DNA of 64,000 nucleotides from CBDFLD01 sp965249005 (GCA_965249005.1 CBDFLD010000019.1:62001-126000); one strand, 5' to 3'. Positions 53,426 through 63,470 are shown, numbered from the stretch's first letter. Made by a program: numbers and translations. Notes: generated from the sequence alone by a model not told the origin.

Positions 53426-54616
53426 TCAATTCTCGAGGCTAGCGTGACGATGCAAGGGTTCCCCAATGAGTGGCTCCACATAGGATACGAACTCCTTGTT
53501 GATACCATTTCGATTCGGAGTGACGTATTCGGCAGGCAACAAACGTTCGACATTGGCCACCTCAGACAAAGGCACGGTCTTGTAACTCACGCTATAGGGG
53601 TTGTCGCTATCCCGCTGAATGGCAGCCATGAATCCAGTCTGTCCCGACAGGGCTTTCTCGGCCGCGAAGCTTGCGACCTGCTCGGCCTCCCTTCGGTCTA
53701 CAGTCGAAGCCAGCAGCGCGGATGCCCGTCCACAAATGCCGGGCTTTTCACTGCGCGCACGAATTCCAAGCTTCGCGGAAACCAATCGAGCAAGAGAGGC
53801 GGCCACATCGCCTGGCAAGGCGTGTCCAAAGTCATCCTGACGTACCGGATCGTGTGAAACGCAGAATGGGTCGCCGCTTTCGTTTTTGAGCCCTTCCGAT
53901 ACTGCGACCACAACCCAGCCATGCCGTTGATAGACGTCCGCGACGTCGGTCAAGAATTCGTCCACTGCCATCGCATTCTCCGGAACATAGATAAGATGAG
54001 GGGCGTCGTCGTCGGATTCCTTGGCAAGCATGGTGGCCGCCGTCAGCCAACCTGCATTTCGTCCCATCACTTCTATAATGGAAACGGGCGTTGGTAAGGA
54101 GCGAATGTCGATTCCCAAATCCACGGTGGATTGAGCAATATAGCGTGCCGCACTCCCGAATCCCGGACAGTGGTCCGTTTCCGCCAAGTCATTGTCGATA
54201 GTCTTGGGAATGCCTACGGCATGGAGCTCATAACCCAGTGTCTCAGCAGCAGACACGAGCTTGAGTGTGGTATCCATGGTGTCGTTGCCACCAATGCAAA
54301 AAATATAGCGCACGTCCTCTTTACGGAGGATCTCGACTGCCGAGTCGGCTTCTTCCAGGGTGAGTTTCTTGCGACAAGATCCTAGAGCAGCACCGGGGGA
54401 GGTAGAAATTCGCTTCCAGGTTGCCTGATCCGGCCGCCTGAGGTCGAGCCACTGTTGCTGAAAAACTCCCAATATGCCGCCTCGGGCGCCCAGGATCTTC
54501 GAAGAGGGATGCAAGCTTTGACTGAGCGAAAGTACCACGCCATTCAGGCTACTGTTGATAACCGCGGTCGGTCCTCCTCCCTGGGCAACCACGGCATTTC
54601 CTTTCCTCGCGGTCAT
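53426..54616 (-). CDS. 6-phosphofructokinase family, pyrophosphate-type features
   Basis: A 396-residue PFKA-fold enzyme phosphorylating fructose 6-phosphate. GGGPTAVINSS opens the fold; the nucleotide/pyrophosphate loop is GGND (109-112) and the catalytic loop PKTIDND (137-143). Lys instead of Gly in that loop (PKTIDND, not PGTIDND) marks pyrophosphate-dependent enzymes. MGRNAGWLTAA is the usual sugar-phosphate site. Start at 54616 has GGAG ten bases upstream; the ATG at 54625 would be only one base away. Linked with galT, it feeds galactose carbon into glycolysis. Confidence 0.87.
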   Translation of the reverse strand: MTARKGNAVVAQGGGPTAVINSSLNGVVLSLSQSLHPSSKILGARGGILGVFQQQWLDLRRPDQATWKRISTSPGAALGSCRKKLTLEEADSAVEILRKEDVRYIFCIGGNDTMDTTLKLVSAAETLGYELHAVGIPKTIDNDLAETDHCPGFGSAARYIAQSTVDLGIDIRSLPTPVSIIEVMGRNAGWLTAATMLAKESDDDAPHLIYVPENAMAVDEFLTDVADVYQRHGWVVVAVSEGLKNESGDPFCVSHDPVRQDDFGHALPGDVAASLARLVSAKLGIRARSEKPGICGRASALLASTVDRREAEQVASFAAEKALSGQTGFMAAIQRDSDNPYSVSYKTVPLSEVANVERLLPAEYVTPNRNGINKEFVSYVEPLIGEPLHRHASLEN

Positions 54617-54712
54617 ATTTTTCATGCTCCAATTTGAGCTTAGAGTAGTACAAGGGTAGAGTCTTTATGAGAGACTCGAACCTTCACTGATCAAGCGATG
54701 TGGGTGAATTGC

Positions 54713-55519
54713 ATGAGAATCATCGATGTACACCATCATTGGGTGAACGAACCGGATTATCTTACCCGTCTTCTCCATGAAATGGATCGGCTAGAGATCG
54801 AAAAGGTCGGGTTGATGGCCATGGGGGTCCCGTTCCGCAAGTTGTTTTTGACTCAGGCTGAGCCCGTGGGCTGCTGTGACAACTCCGACCTGGCCAAGGT
54901 TCTTGCGCGCCAAAAAGATCGCTTCTTCGGCTATGGATTTTGCCGACTTGGACGGGATGGTCCGGATCTGATTGACTGGTTCGCCGACCAGGGATTTCTG
55001 GGGGTCAAGTTTCATATCCCCGGCTGGGACTACGATGACGAGCGGGCCTTTCCAATCTATGAACGAGCCGCCCGCAACAGTCTGGTTTGTCTGTTCCATA
55101 CGGGTGTATTTGCCCTACCGGAGCCACTGCCAGGGGAGAGAGTCAGCTCCGCACGATGCCGCCCTATCCTGTTGGATCCTATTGCCAACCAGTTTCCATC
55201 TCTCCGAATCATCGCTGCTCACCTCGGAGTCTGCTGGGGCGAAGAGGCTGCCACGTTATGTCGACTCTACCCGAACATCTACGCCGATCTGTCCGGAAGC
55301 ACCGATGGATGGATCACCAGCAAGAGCATCGAGTGGTTCAGGGAAATGCTCTTCTGGCCCGAGGCTCATAAAAAGCTCCTGTTTGGAAGTGATGTCCATT
55401 GCTCGCAAATTGAAACCACGCTTCGGCAACAAACCGAGATCTTGCGTCAAATGGGCTGGTCCTCGCAGCAGATCGAGCATTTCTTGTACGACAATGCCTC
55501 TGTTCTGTGGAACTTCTAG
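54713..55519 (+). CDS. Amidohydrolase (PF04909 type)
   Basis: A 268-residue TIM-barrel hydrolase. MRIIDVHHHW gives Asp5 and the HxH pair His7/His9; LFHTGVF supplies the strand-5 His, IAAHLGV the strand-6 His and LFGSDVHCS the strand-8 Asp. The ATG at 54698 five codons earlier is possible; GGGTGA before 54713 makes the later one slightly better. Divergent from the phosphofructokinase and convergent with the sulfatase. Confidence 0.83.
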   Translation: MRIIDVHHHWVNEPDYLTRLLHEMDRLEIEKVGLMAMGVPFRKLFLTQAEPVGCCDNSDLAKVLARQKDRFFGYGFCRLGRDGPDLIDWFADQGFLGVKFHIPGWDYDDERAFPIYERAARNSLVCLFHTGVFALPEPLPGERVSSARCRPILLDPIANQFPSLRIIAAHLGVCWGEEAATLCRLYPNIYADLSGSTDGWITSKSIEWFREMLFWPEAHKKLLFGSDVHCSQIETTLRQQTEILRQMGWSSQQIEHFLYDNASVLWNF

Positions 55520-55573
55520 CTGCGAAACCGATGGGGCAGGCCCACGGGAACCGTTGTTAACAAGAAACATCCT

Positions 55574-56989
55574 TCAACGCACATAGGTGGCAGCCGAGGT
55601 TCTTTCCCTTGGCACGGGATACGATCGTCTCTCGCTTCGAGCCTTCACGACGTAAGCATCGATTTTTCCCAGGACCTCCGGGTGCTCTCGAGCCATGTTG
55701 GTGGACTCTTCCGGGTCCTTTTCGAGGTCGTAAAGTTCCCACCTCGTATCGGAAGCAGGCTGGACTCCCTTCCATTTTCCCATACGTACCGCGCGCGAGC
55801 TTGTATGCGCGTTGGTGAACTCCCAAAACAGAAATGGATGCGTAGCCTGTGGCTCGCCACTGCCGAGCAAGGTCGGTACAACGGAGATACCATCGACGGG
55901 AAAGGAAGACTCCACGCCGGCCAGCTCTGCCGCCGTGGGCAAAAAATCCCAGAAAGCAGTGACAAGATGGCTCACAGAACCGGGGGTGATCTTCCCTGGC
56001 CAGCGAGCAATCATCGGTACTCGAATCCCACCTTCGTAGAACTGTGCCTTGTAGCCGCGCAGAGGACCGTTTCCGTCAAAGAAATCCGTGACCCGCTGCC
56101 AAGCCTTCCCCTGCGGCCCATTGTCGGAGCTAAAAAAAACGACGGTCTCTTCCTCTATGCCCAATCTTTTCAGTAAAGCCACGATCTCTCCCACGTGGAG
56201 ATCCAGGCGGCTGATCATGCCGGCATAGGTGGCGTAAGGCTCGTCGGCCCCTTTATAGCCCGGTCGGTGATCCGGCAGTGGCTCTTCGACAAACTTGCCG
56301 CGGTAAAGTTGTAGGGAGTCTTCTGGCACCACCAGCTCGGAGTGCGGAAGCGTATAAGGAATATAGGCAAAAAAAGGCCGATCGCGATTGCGCTGGATAA
56401 AACCCATAGCTTGAGCATGGATCTCATCATGGGAGTAGCGAACCTGCTTCTTACCCTCGTTTTCGGGCAAGTAGAATTTTGCCTCGTCTTTCCACAAGAA
56501 ATACGGGTAGTAAAAGTGGGCATGAACATGGTCGAGATAGCCAAAAAATTCGTCAAACCCCTGTCGGTTGGGATGGCCTGGCGTGTCCTCGAGTCCAAGA
56601 CCCCATTTCCCAAATGCTCCGGTGGCATACCCGGCCTGCTTGAGGACTTCCGCTACTGTTCCATCCGTATCCAGAAGGTGCTCCCCACTATGCCCACCAC
56701 GGACCGGCGTATGGCCGGTGTGCAGTCCCGTTATCAACGCACTGCGGGAAGGGGCGCAGCTGTACGAGCCCGCGTAAGCCTGGGTAAATTTCATGCCCTC
56801 GGCGGCCAGACGGTCGATGTATGGGGTCTGGATCTTCTCTTGTCCGTAACAACCAAGTTCACCGTAACCGAGATCGTCGGCAAGGATAAAGATGATGTTG
56901 GGGGGGCGCGGTGAGACTTGTATAGGTGTGCTTTTACAGGACCCCAGAAAGACGAGGGAAAAGAGAATCCCGATTTCCACCGATTTCAT
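55574..56989 (-). CDS. Lipoprotein sulfatase (S1 type)
   Basis: A 471-residue sulfatase removing sulfate esters outside the cytoplasm. A lipoprotein signal is clear (lipobox LGSC, Cys18). Metal-binding DDLGYGELG is at 38-46; the formylglycine site is CAPSR at 78-82, which needs a sulfatase-maturing enzyme not found here. Later FFSSDNGPQGK carries the second metal pair. Length and order fit arylsulfatase A-like enzymes acting on polysaccharides. Same strand as and downstream of the GH109-like gene (78-base gap). Confidence 0.92.
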   Translation of the reverse strand: MKSVEIGILFSLVFLGSCKSTPIQVSPRPPNIIFILADDLGYGELGCYGQEKIQTPYIDRLAAEGMKFTQAYAGSYSCAPSRSALITGLHTGHTPVRGGHSGEHLLDTDGTVAEVLKQAGYATGAFGKWGLGLEDTPGHPNRQGFDEFFGYLDHVHAHFYYPYFLWKDEAKFYLPENEGKKQVRYSHDEIHAQAMGFIQRNRDRPFFAYIPYTLPHSELVVPEDSLQLYRGKFVEEPLPDHRPGYKGADEPYATYAGMISRLDLHVGEIVALLKRLGIEEETVVFFSSDNGPQGKAWQRVTDFFDGNGPLRGYKAQFYEGGIRVPMIARWPGKITPGSVSHLVTAFWDFLPTAAELAGVESSFPVDGISVVPTLLGSGEPQATHPFLFWEFTNAHTSSRAVRMGKWKGVQPASDTRWELYDLEKDPEESTNMAREHPEVLGKIDAYVVKARSERRSYPVPRERTSAATYVR

Positions 56990-57070
56990 CACTACAATCT
57001 CCTAAAACGAATGCGCATCCATAACTCATCGATCTGCTCAGCGGCTCGATGGGCTGACCGGGCCTTATTC

Positions 57071-58399
57071 TCAAGTCAACCCGAAGATCGGCGTGTTCTT
57101 GTACATCCACTTTCCATCGGTGAAATCTGGAAATGGGATCGGTTGACTCCCGACGGCAACCGACTGTTCCGAAAGGGGCGTGATGGCTCTCCACGAGGCA
57201 GTATCATAAACATCGATGGGAGGAGACGACCGGCTCTTTATGCTTTCTACCAGAGAACGCAACGTGAGGTAGTCGATTCCGCCGTGCCCTCCCTTGCGCA
57301 CGCCCTCGCGCAAGTATCTATGCCACAAGGGATGCTCGAACTCCGACTGATAGGGCTTGAAGGATTCCCATTTTTTCCGGGGACTTCTTCCTTCAATATG
57401 GATGGTCTTGGAATCACTCATCCACACACCCTTTGTTCCTTGAACGCGTGTCATATTGGTGTGGGGACGGGGCAGGTTGGTATCGTGGTTGATGATGATG
57501 CTTTCGCCATTTTGGCATTTGATGACGGTTGTCACAACATCTCCGTGAATCCAATCGATATCTGCAGAGGGATGGTTCTTTCCGAGGTTGCGGACCGTCC
57601 AATCGTGCAAGCCCCGTGATTTTGTGGCGGTAGCGGTCAGGTACTGAAACCGGTTCCCTCTGTCGATGTTTAGCCATGTCGCAATCGGGCCGATCGCGTG
57701 CGTAGGATAAATATTCCCGTTTCTTTTCCTGTTTTGCCGCGTTCTGTAATCCCCACCTTCTTCCAGGACGACACCGGTTCCCTTCCCCTTGACAATGCGT
57801 CCTCGAAGATCGTGCTCGTACGCACCCTGACAGTGTATGATTTCTCCAAAGATTCCCTCTCGAATCATACGCAGGACTGCCATGAACGGCCGCTCAAAAC
57901 AGGAATTCTCCAACATCATGCACGGCATGCCGGTTTCCTCGGAAGTCTTTACCAGTTGCCAGCATTCCTCAATGGAAGAAGCCGCCCCTACTTCGGGAGC
58001 AGCGTACTTACCCCCCCTCATGGTTGCGATGGCCATAGGGGCATGCCACTCCCAGGGTGTAGCAATAACCACACCATCGAGGTCGTCGCGGGTTACCATT
58101 TCGTTAAAGATCTCCTCGTCCTTGGAGTAACCTTCTGCCTTTTTTCTCCCGGAGCCCTCCACCAAGGCTCGAGCGTTGTGGAGGTTTTTCTTGGTGATAT
58201 CACAGATGGCTGGAATCTCGACATCCCTCATGGTCAGGCAGATCTTCAACAAACTCGTACCCCGACCGCCGACCCCTATGAACCCCAAACGTACCTTTTG
58301 CTCTTGCTGGCTTTTCGGAATCGCATTTGGACGCGCCGCTCCCAATCCGGCGGCTGCGCCAGTCTTCATGAAATCTCTTCGATTCATATCAGACTTCAT
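57071..58399 (-). CDS. Gfo/Idh/MocA protein, GH109-like, Tat-exported
   Basis: A 442-residue protein with a Tat signal (NRRDFMKTGAAAGLG, Arg7-Arg8), Rossmann domain (LGFIGVGGRGTSLLKI) and a C-terminal domain with the GH109 landmarks: EVGASSIEECWQLV, MLENSCFERPF, CQGAYEHDLR, YPTHAIGPIATWL. GH109 enzymes use bound NAD to cleave alpha-N-acetylgalactosaminides, but many relatives act on other sugars. The ATG at 58399 has AAGGAG seven bases upstream, which decides it over 58405. Together with the sulfatase it points to an acetylated, sulfated amino-sugar polymer. Confidence 0.87.
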   Translation of the reverse strand: MKSDMNRRDFMKTGAAAGLGAARPNAIPKSQQEQKVRLGFIGVGGRGTSLLKICLTMRDVEIPAICDITKKNLHNARALVEGSGRKKAEGYSKDEEIFNEMVTRDDLDGVVIATPWEWHAPMAIATMRGGKYAAPEVGAASSIEECWQLVKTSEETGMPCMMLENSCFERPFMAVLRMIREGIFGEIIHCQGAYEHDLRGRIVKGKGTGVVLEEGGDYRTRQNRKRNGNIYPTHAIGPIATWLNIDRGNRFQYLTATATKSRGLHDWTVRNLGKNHPSADIDWIHGDVVTTVIKCQNGESIIINHDTNLPRPHTNMTRVQGTKGVWMSDSKTIHIEGRSPRKKWESFKPYQSEFEHPLWHRYLREGVRKGGHGGIDYLTLRSLVESIKSRSSPPIDVYDTASWRAITPLSEQSVAVGSQPIPFPDFTDGKWMYKNTPIFGLT

Positions 58400-58499
58400 C
58401 GTCAAGCTCCTTTTTGTCTATGCATAGGCTTTCCTTTGCCGACGAGGGTCTTGACCTTCATCCGCTCCCGGGTAGGAAGACGCCACGATATTACAGAAG

Positions 58500-58517
58500 G
58501 ATATAATATATAATATC
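58500..58517. promoter_or_regulatory. AT-rich near-palindrome in a divergent gap
   Basis: GATATAATATATAATATC is symmetric except for one base pair and lies between the divergent GH109-like and DUF5009 genes. It also supplies -10-like TATAAT words. Similar to palindromes at 32479-32493 and 47459-47473. Confidence 0.3.
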
Positions 58518-58570
58518 TCATCATGCAAAGAGTCTTATCCGTCTCTTTGTTCATTATTGTCTAGAGTACT

Positions 58571-59719
58571 ATGCTTATAAACACCCCCGCTCCGCAATCC
58601 ACCCCAGAATCCACGGACACCACTGAACAGAAATCCGAGCTCGGCCCGACGGGACGCGTCATCTCCGTGGACGCATTTCGGGGCTTTGTCATGCTGCTGT
58701 TGATTTCCGGCGGCTTCGGTTTTCAAGGGATGTCACAGCAAACGGATTCGAGCTGGATCGCCTGGATTGCTGCTCAGTTCAAGCATGTCGACTGGGAAGG
58801 ACTGCACCTGTGGGATCTCGTCCAGCCGGGCTTTATCTTCGTTGTTGGTTTGGCTATGCCCGTCTCTTTCGAACGTAGATCAAGAGAGGGCAACTTCCAG
58901 ACACTGGTCCGTCACGTGGCGCGGCGATCCTTGGTCTTGCTTCTGATCAGTCAGGTAATCATGTCGATCAAGGCAGGGTACCCGCATCTGCACCTGACCA
59001 ACGTTCTCTCACAAATCGCCCTGGCCTATTTCTTCTGTTTTCTGATCATGCAGCTGCGCCTGCGCGCCCAGGTCTTGATTGCGGCACTCCTCTTGGCTGG
59101 ACACTGGGCTCTGTTTGTATTGTTCCCCGGCACGGAGGGACCCTACTCAAAACTCGACAATATCGGCGCCCTGATCGATGAGGCAACGGTAGCCCATTTT
59201 TGGAACCAGTGGACCAATCCCGGCCACTACCCAACGATCAACTTCATTCCCAGCATCGTGTCGATGCTTTTTGGTGTTTGGACCGGGCGGCTGCTGATGG
59301 ATGCGTCCTCGCAGTCCTACAAGCTCAAGATGCTTGTCCTCGCGACTGCCTCCTGCGTTGTTGCAGCAATGATGCTGCAGCCTTTCAATCCGATGATCAA
59401 GAAATTGTGTACGGCATCTTTTACTCTCTTCAGCACGGGCTTGGTTCTATTGGGCCTGCTTTTCTTTTATTGGATCATCGAAGTAAAGGGATTCGCCCAA
59501 TGGACCTCTCCCCTTACCATCCTGGGCATGAACTCCATCTTCATCTATTGTGTTCACATCCTCCTGCAAGGATGGATCAGCCAAGCTCTCGCCGTCTTCA
59601 CTGCTCGGTTTGAGTTTGTAGGACTCCTGGCGCCGGTGGCCCATACGTCCCTGGTAACTCTGGTCTTGTGGTACCTTTGCTACTGGCTATACCAGCGCAG
59701 CATCTTTATCAAAGTCTAA
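58571..59719 (+). CDS. DUF5009/HGSNAT-like membrane acyltransferase
   Basis: A 382-residue protein with about ten membrane segments. The start of the fold, RVISVDAFRGFVMLLLISGG, and HLWDLVQPGFIFVVGLAMP with the candidate catalytic His match the heparan-alpha-glucosaminide N-acetyltransferase family, which passes acetyl groups across a membrane to amino sugars. Twelve bases separate its stop from the lyase gene, so they form one operon. Paralogue of 62293-63420. Confidence 0.85.
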   Translation: MLINTPAPQSTPESTDTTEQKSELGPTGRVISVDAFRGFVMLLLISGGFGFQGMSQQTDSSWIAWIAAQFKHVDWEGLHLWDLVQPGFIFVVGLAMPVSFERRSREGNFQTLVRHVARRSLVLLLISQVIMSIKAGYPHLHLTNVLSQIALAYFFCFLIMQLRLRAQVLIAALLLAGHWALFVLFPGTEGPYSKLDNIGALIDEATVAHFWNQWTNPGHYPTINFIPSIVSMLFGVWTGRLLMDASSQSYKLKMLVLATASCVVAAMMLQPFNPMIKKLCTASFTLFSTGLVLLGLLFFYWIIEVKGFAQWTSPLTILGMNSIFIYCVHILLQGWISQALAVFTARFEFVGLLAPVAHTSLVTLVLWYLCYWLYQRSIFIKV

Positions 59720-59730
59720 GGATCTCTGCT

Positions 59731-62289
59731 ATGTTGCGCACCACCTCTCCGTACCTAATGAACATGTTTGTATTCTCATGGGCTGTTCTGATTGCGGCTC
59801 CGTCTCAAGCTGGGGACAAGGAGATCATCCTACACATCCAGGAGCACGCGGGTGTATCGCGTTCCGAATGGCCCGTCACGGGTGGCGTGCCCTTCGGGAG
59901 GGGGGAGCTCACCGATCCGGCGAAGGTGGAGCTCCTCACGGCCGATGGCTCGCCGACCCGTCTTCAAGTCGAGCCCCTGGCGCGCTGGGAAGACGCCAGC
60001 ATCAAGTGGCTGCTGGTTGACTTTTTCGCTAGCCTCGAGCCAGGCGAGACCCAGCAATTCCGGTTGCACTATGGGACAGAGGCTACGTCCAATGAAGCCA
60101 TGTCCTCTCCGCTGAGCTGGCGTCGCACGAAAGAGGGAATCCACATTGATACCGGCGTCCTTCGTGCCGTTGTTAGCCGGCGCTTCCTCGAACGCCTGAG
60201 CATTCAGAAACCCTCGGGGCAGTGGATCGAGTTGATCTCAGAACCAGGCGAGCTGTGGATCAGCGTCAATGGCGAGCGCGCCGGCCATTACCTATCGTCT
60301 CTGGATGCGAAGGCGGAGATCGCCGTTGAGCAAGAAGGTCCAAATCGTATCTCCGTCGTCATCCGCGGCTGGCATCACACCCGCGATGGACAGGCCTTCG
60401 GTCCGTACACGCTGCGCGTCCATGCCTATGCCGGCAAGCCTTATCTGAGGGTGTTTCACACTTTTGTGAACTCAGACTTACCGGAGCGAGGCTTGATTAC
60501 CGGTATCGGCCTACGGGCGCAGCTGAATATGAAAGAACCGCGGGCGTTGCACTATGGAAACCGGATCGAGAAAGGCACCGCTGATTGGCCGAGCTCTCTC
60601 GAGCAGATCGACTGGAACAGCCAGCAGGTTGTGCACAATGGCAGCCCAATCTCAAACCCCACGCCTGTGCCAGGATACCTGGCCGTTGCGAACCCCGATG
60701 CCATCGTGGCAACCATGGTGCGCCACTGGTCACAGCTGTATCCCAAGAAGTTGGAACTCAACAGCCAGGGCCTGACCTTTTGGATTTGGCCCGACAGCCG
60801 CGGCCCATGGGACCTGCGGCGGGAGGAACAGAAGCAATCCGAGGGTTGGCTGTGGTTTAAGGAGAATTATCCGGAAGCGTACCGGGAGTGGAACGACCCA
60901 GGCACGGCCAAATCCGCAGGGGTCAGTGCGCGTCGTTACCGCGAAGCCTTACAGACGAATAGACTCAGCCTGTTATCGAGCTCGAGTGCCTTCGGCTTGG
61001 CACGGACCCACGAGAGCTTGTGGGTCTTTGGAAACCCTGCTCTCCAGCTTCAGGATCTCTCTGCCGCCTTTGAAGAACCACTTTCCCCTTTTGTCGACCC
61101 GCACTACCTCGACCAGACCGAGGTGTTCGGCCGGCTGGGGTGGCAAGATCCCGAAGGCTTTCCCTTGGTGGAGAATTATTTTCGTCGCAAGCTGGACTGG
61201 ATCATGCGCCACCAGAACGAGTGGTCGCGCTGGTGGGGCATCCTCGACTGGGGCGGGATGCGTTCCACCTACGAAAGCTTGCGCGAGACTGTGATCCCAG
61301 GTCAATGGCTCCAGTACATGGGACGTCACGGTTGGCGCAACGGTGAGGTCGACATCCCCAATCACATCATGGTCCACTATTTGCGCACCGGTGACCGTCG
61401 GATTTTTCGTTTCTATGAGTCGATTCTTCGGCATCAAATGGACGTGGACACGATCCACCTGAACCACCCGGACTTTGAAGCTGCGGGCCACCAGTGGAAA
61501 TCAGGGGAGTGGACACGCGGCGGGATGCATCGGCACTCTTACAACCACTATAGCGGAGGGGACAACATCGGCCACACCTGGAACGAGGGAATTGCCAACT
61601 ATTACTTCCTGACCGGTGACCGTCGAGCCTACGATGTCGCCTTGGCCATCGGCGAGTATTCGCTGGGTGCACCCTATGGCAAAGTCCAAAGCATCTTTGA
61701 AAAACAGACCACCCACCCAAGGAAAGATCTGCGCTTCAGCCGCAACGCGGCCAACTCGTATCGCAATGCTCTCAAAAGCTACGAGCTCAGTGGCCACTCG
61801 AGGTGGAAGGACGAAGCGATGCGGTGGCGGAAGTACTTCCTGGACCATAGCCCTCAATATCTGGACCAACAACCCGCGACCTTTCATGTGACCAACTACC
61901 TGGCCCGCACGCTGGCGCTGGATTATCACATATTCCAGGATCCCGGCGTGGCCCGAGAGTTAGTCCTTATGGCCCGCTGGCACCTCGGCCACATGAAACA
62001 GGGCTACGATGAACGCGGCCTTCACTACCCCTATCTGGCTTGCGCTCTCGCCTGGTGGATCACCGGTGATGACGAACTGTTACGCTGGCCCTGGCATAGG
62101 TATCTTGGCGAACGTCAAAGCGCCGTGGCCCTGGCACAAAGCCCGGGTGACTTTCGTCAAGCCGAGTTTTACGAGCTGGGTCAACTTCCCTTTTTCTTGC
62201 GGGCCTGTCGCGAAGCGGGCTTTTCCGAAGCCAAGTCGCCCGAGCCCTTGCCCGTGGCCAGCCAGGAGGGGCAGATAAGGGAGGAGTAG
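59731..62289 (+). CDS. Large exported PcRGLX/YetA-like polysaccharide-active protein
   Basis: An 852-residue exported protein. A signal peptide (MLRTTSPYLMNMFVFSWAVL, cleavage near SQAG) is followed by an N-terminal RIFT-barrel-like region (EHAGVSRSEWPVTGGVPFG, LQVEPLARWEDASIKWLLVD), a beta-sandwich (about 120-330) and a C-terminal alpha/alpha toroid (about 440-830; HSYNHYSGGDNIGHTWNEG, SRNAANSYRNAL). This order matches PcRGLX-like proteins; known relatives are exo-lyases on rhamnogalacturonan or rhamnose-glucuronate ends. Substrate here is inferred. AAGGA precedes the ATG at 59731. Stop is three bases from the convergent DUF5009 copy. Confidence 0.75.
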   Translation: MLRTTSPYLMNMFVFSWAVLIAAPSQAGDKEIILHIQEHAGVSRSEWPVTGGVPFGRGELTDPAKVELLTADGSPTRLQVEPLARWEDASIKWLLVDFFASLEPGETQQFRLHYGTEATSNEAMSSPLSWRRTKEGIHIDTGVLRAVVSRRFLERLSIQKPSGQWIELISEPGELWISVNGERAGHYLSSLDAKAEIAVEQEGPNRISVVIRGWHHTRDGQAFGPYTLRVHAYAGKPYLRVFHTFVNSDLPERGLITGIGLRAQLNMKEPRALHYGNRIEKGTADWPSSLEQIDWNSQQVVHNGSPISNPTPVPGYLAVANPDAIVATMVRHWSQLYPKKLELNSQGLTFWIWPDSRGPWDLRREEQKQSEGWLWFKENYPEAYREWNDPGTAKSAGVSARRYREALQTNRLSLLSSSSAFGLARTHESLWVFGNPALQLQDLSAAFEEPLSPFVDPHYLDQTEVFGRLGWQDPEGFPLVENYFRRKLDWIMRHQNEWSRWWGILDWGGMRSTYESLRETVIPGQWLQYMGRHGWRNGEVDIPNHIMVHYLRTGDRRIFRFYESILRHQMDVDTIHLNHPDFEAAGHQWKSGEWTRGGMHRHSYNHYSGGDNIGHTWNEGIANYYFLTGDRRAYDVALAIGEYSLGAPYGKVQSIFEKQTTHPRKDLRFSRNAANSYRNALKSYELSGHSRWKDEAMRWRKYFLDHSPQYLDQQPATFHVTNYLARTLALDYHIFQDPGVARELVLMARWHLGHMKQGYDERGLHYPYLACALAWWITGDDELLRWPWHRYLGERQSAVALAQSPGDFRQAEFYELGQLPFFLRACREAGFSEAKSPEPLPVASQEGQIREE

Positions 62290-62292
62290 GAG

Positions 62293-63420
62293 TCAGACGC
62301 GCAAGAAGATTCGATTGCGATAAAGCCAATAGCAGAGCGCCCAAAGCACGACAACGGTCAACCACGATTGAAGGATGGGACCACCCCAACTGAGACCCGC
62401 CACGAGAGGCCGATCAAAAATCAACAGCGTCGCACCGATCGAGTCACCGAAAAGCGAAGACAGCATATAGATCGCAATGGGATTCATCCCCACCACCACG
62501 AAGGGAAAAATCCACTTGTTGTAACCTTGAATATCAATGAGCCAGTAAAGGGCCACTAGAAGCAGCAACGCCCAACCCACAGAATACACCGTAAAGGACA
62601 CCGTCATCAGCCCTCGATTCATGGGGATCCAAATGTCCAGCAACGAACCGACACAGATTCCAGCAACGGCCGATCCCGCCAGGACCGACAGTTTGTGCTT
62701 GACCGAAAGTGCGCTGCGCAACAGATGTCCCGTCCAGATGCCGAAAATGACGATGGCAATGGTAGGAACAATGTGAATGGTCACCAATCCACCGCCTCGC
62801 GCGGGCATGCCCAGCTCACCAGAAGCCTTGCCGAACAGAAACAGATCCACGTAAGTGCCGATGTTGGCGTGCTTGGCATAGGCACCGGGCACAACGCCCG
62901 CCGCCGGTACGAACTCATACACAACCCAATAGCCGACCAGGATGGCGCCCACCACCATGACTTGAGCTCTCAACGACAATCGATAACACAAGAAGGCAAA
63001 AAAATAGCAAACGCCGATCACTTGCAAGATTCCGTAGAGATCAAAGGAGGGTTGCTGACGGGCAACCTACCTCAAGAAGCAACCCAATCCTATGAGTAGC
63101 AGCGACCGGCGGATGGCCTTTCCAAGACTGGTGCGATACGCTTCCCCGCCTTCCTGTCCCTTCGCCATCGAGAACACCATGGCCACACCCACAATGAGCA
63201 GGAAGCCGGGCATGATCAAATCCCAAAACGTCTGCGGTCCCTGGTTCCAGCCAAAGATCCAGTTGGCATGGCGCGCCGCACGAGCCAACGGGGCCACAAT
63301 CCGTTGCTCACTATCGTACAGATGTTTGAGGCCCCAGTGATTCGAAACCAACGAGATCATCAGAATGCCCCGGTAGACATCCAGAGAAACCAACCGTCCT
63401 TCTGTCGTTGCGGAAGTCAT
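62293..63420 (-). pseudogene. Second DUF5009/HGSNAT-like gene with one in-frame TAG
   Basis: From 63420 to 62293 the frame encodes a full-length paralogue (376 codons; 382 residues in 58571-59719): RLVSLDVYRGILMISLVSNH, FWDLIMPGFLLIVGVAMVFS, GLGCFLR, then TAG at 63067-63069, then VARQQPSFDLYGILQVIG and an uninterrupted remainder to YWLYRNRIFLRV. Frame is the same on both sides, so a single nonsense codon is the only lesion. A serine codon TCG changed to TAG would fit relatives. Readthrough, a true null or an error in the assembly are possible. Confidence 0.8.
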
Positions 63421-63470
63421 AAGGAGGAATCGCCCAAGGCAACCAAACAAATCAACGCCGACATCCCTAC

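Noticed and set aside
41189..63069. TAG recoding (reassigned amber codon) in this organism
   Set aside because: TAG is the normal terminator of galK (51569-51571), of the epimerase gene (11281-11283) and of the dehydrogenase ending at 39655, and one of the two interrupted genes carries other lesions. Nonsense mutation or error is simpler.
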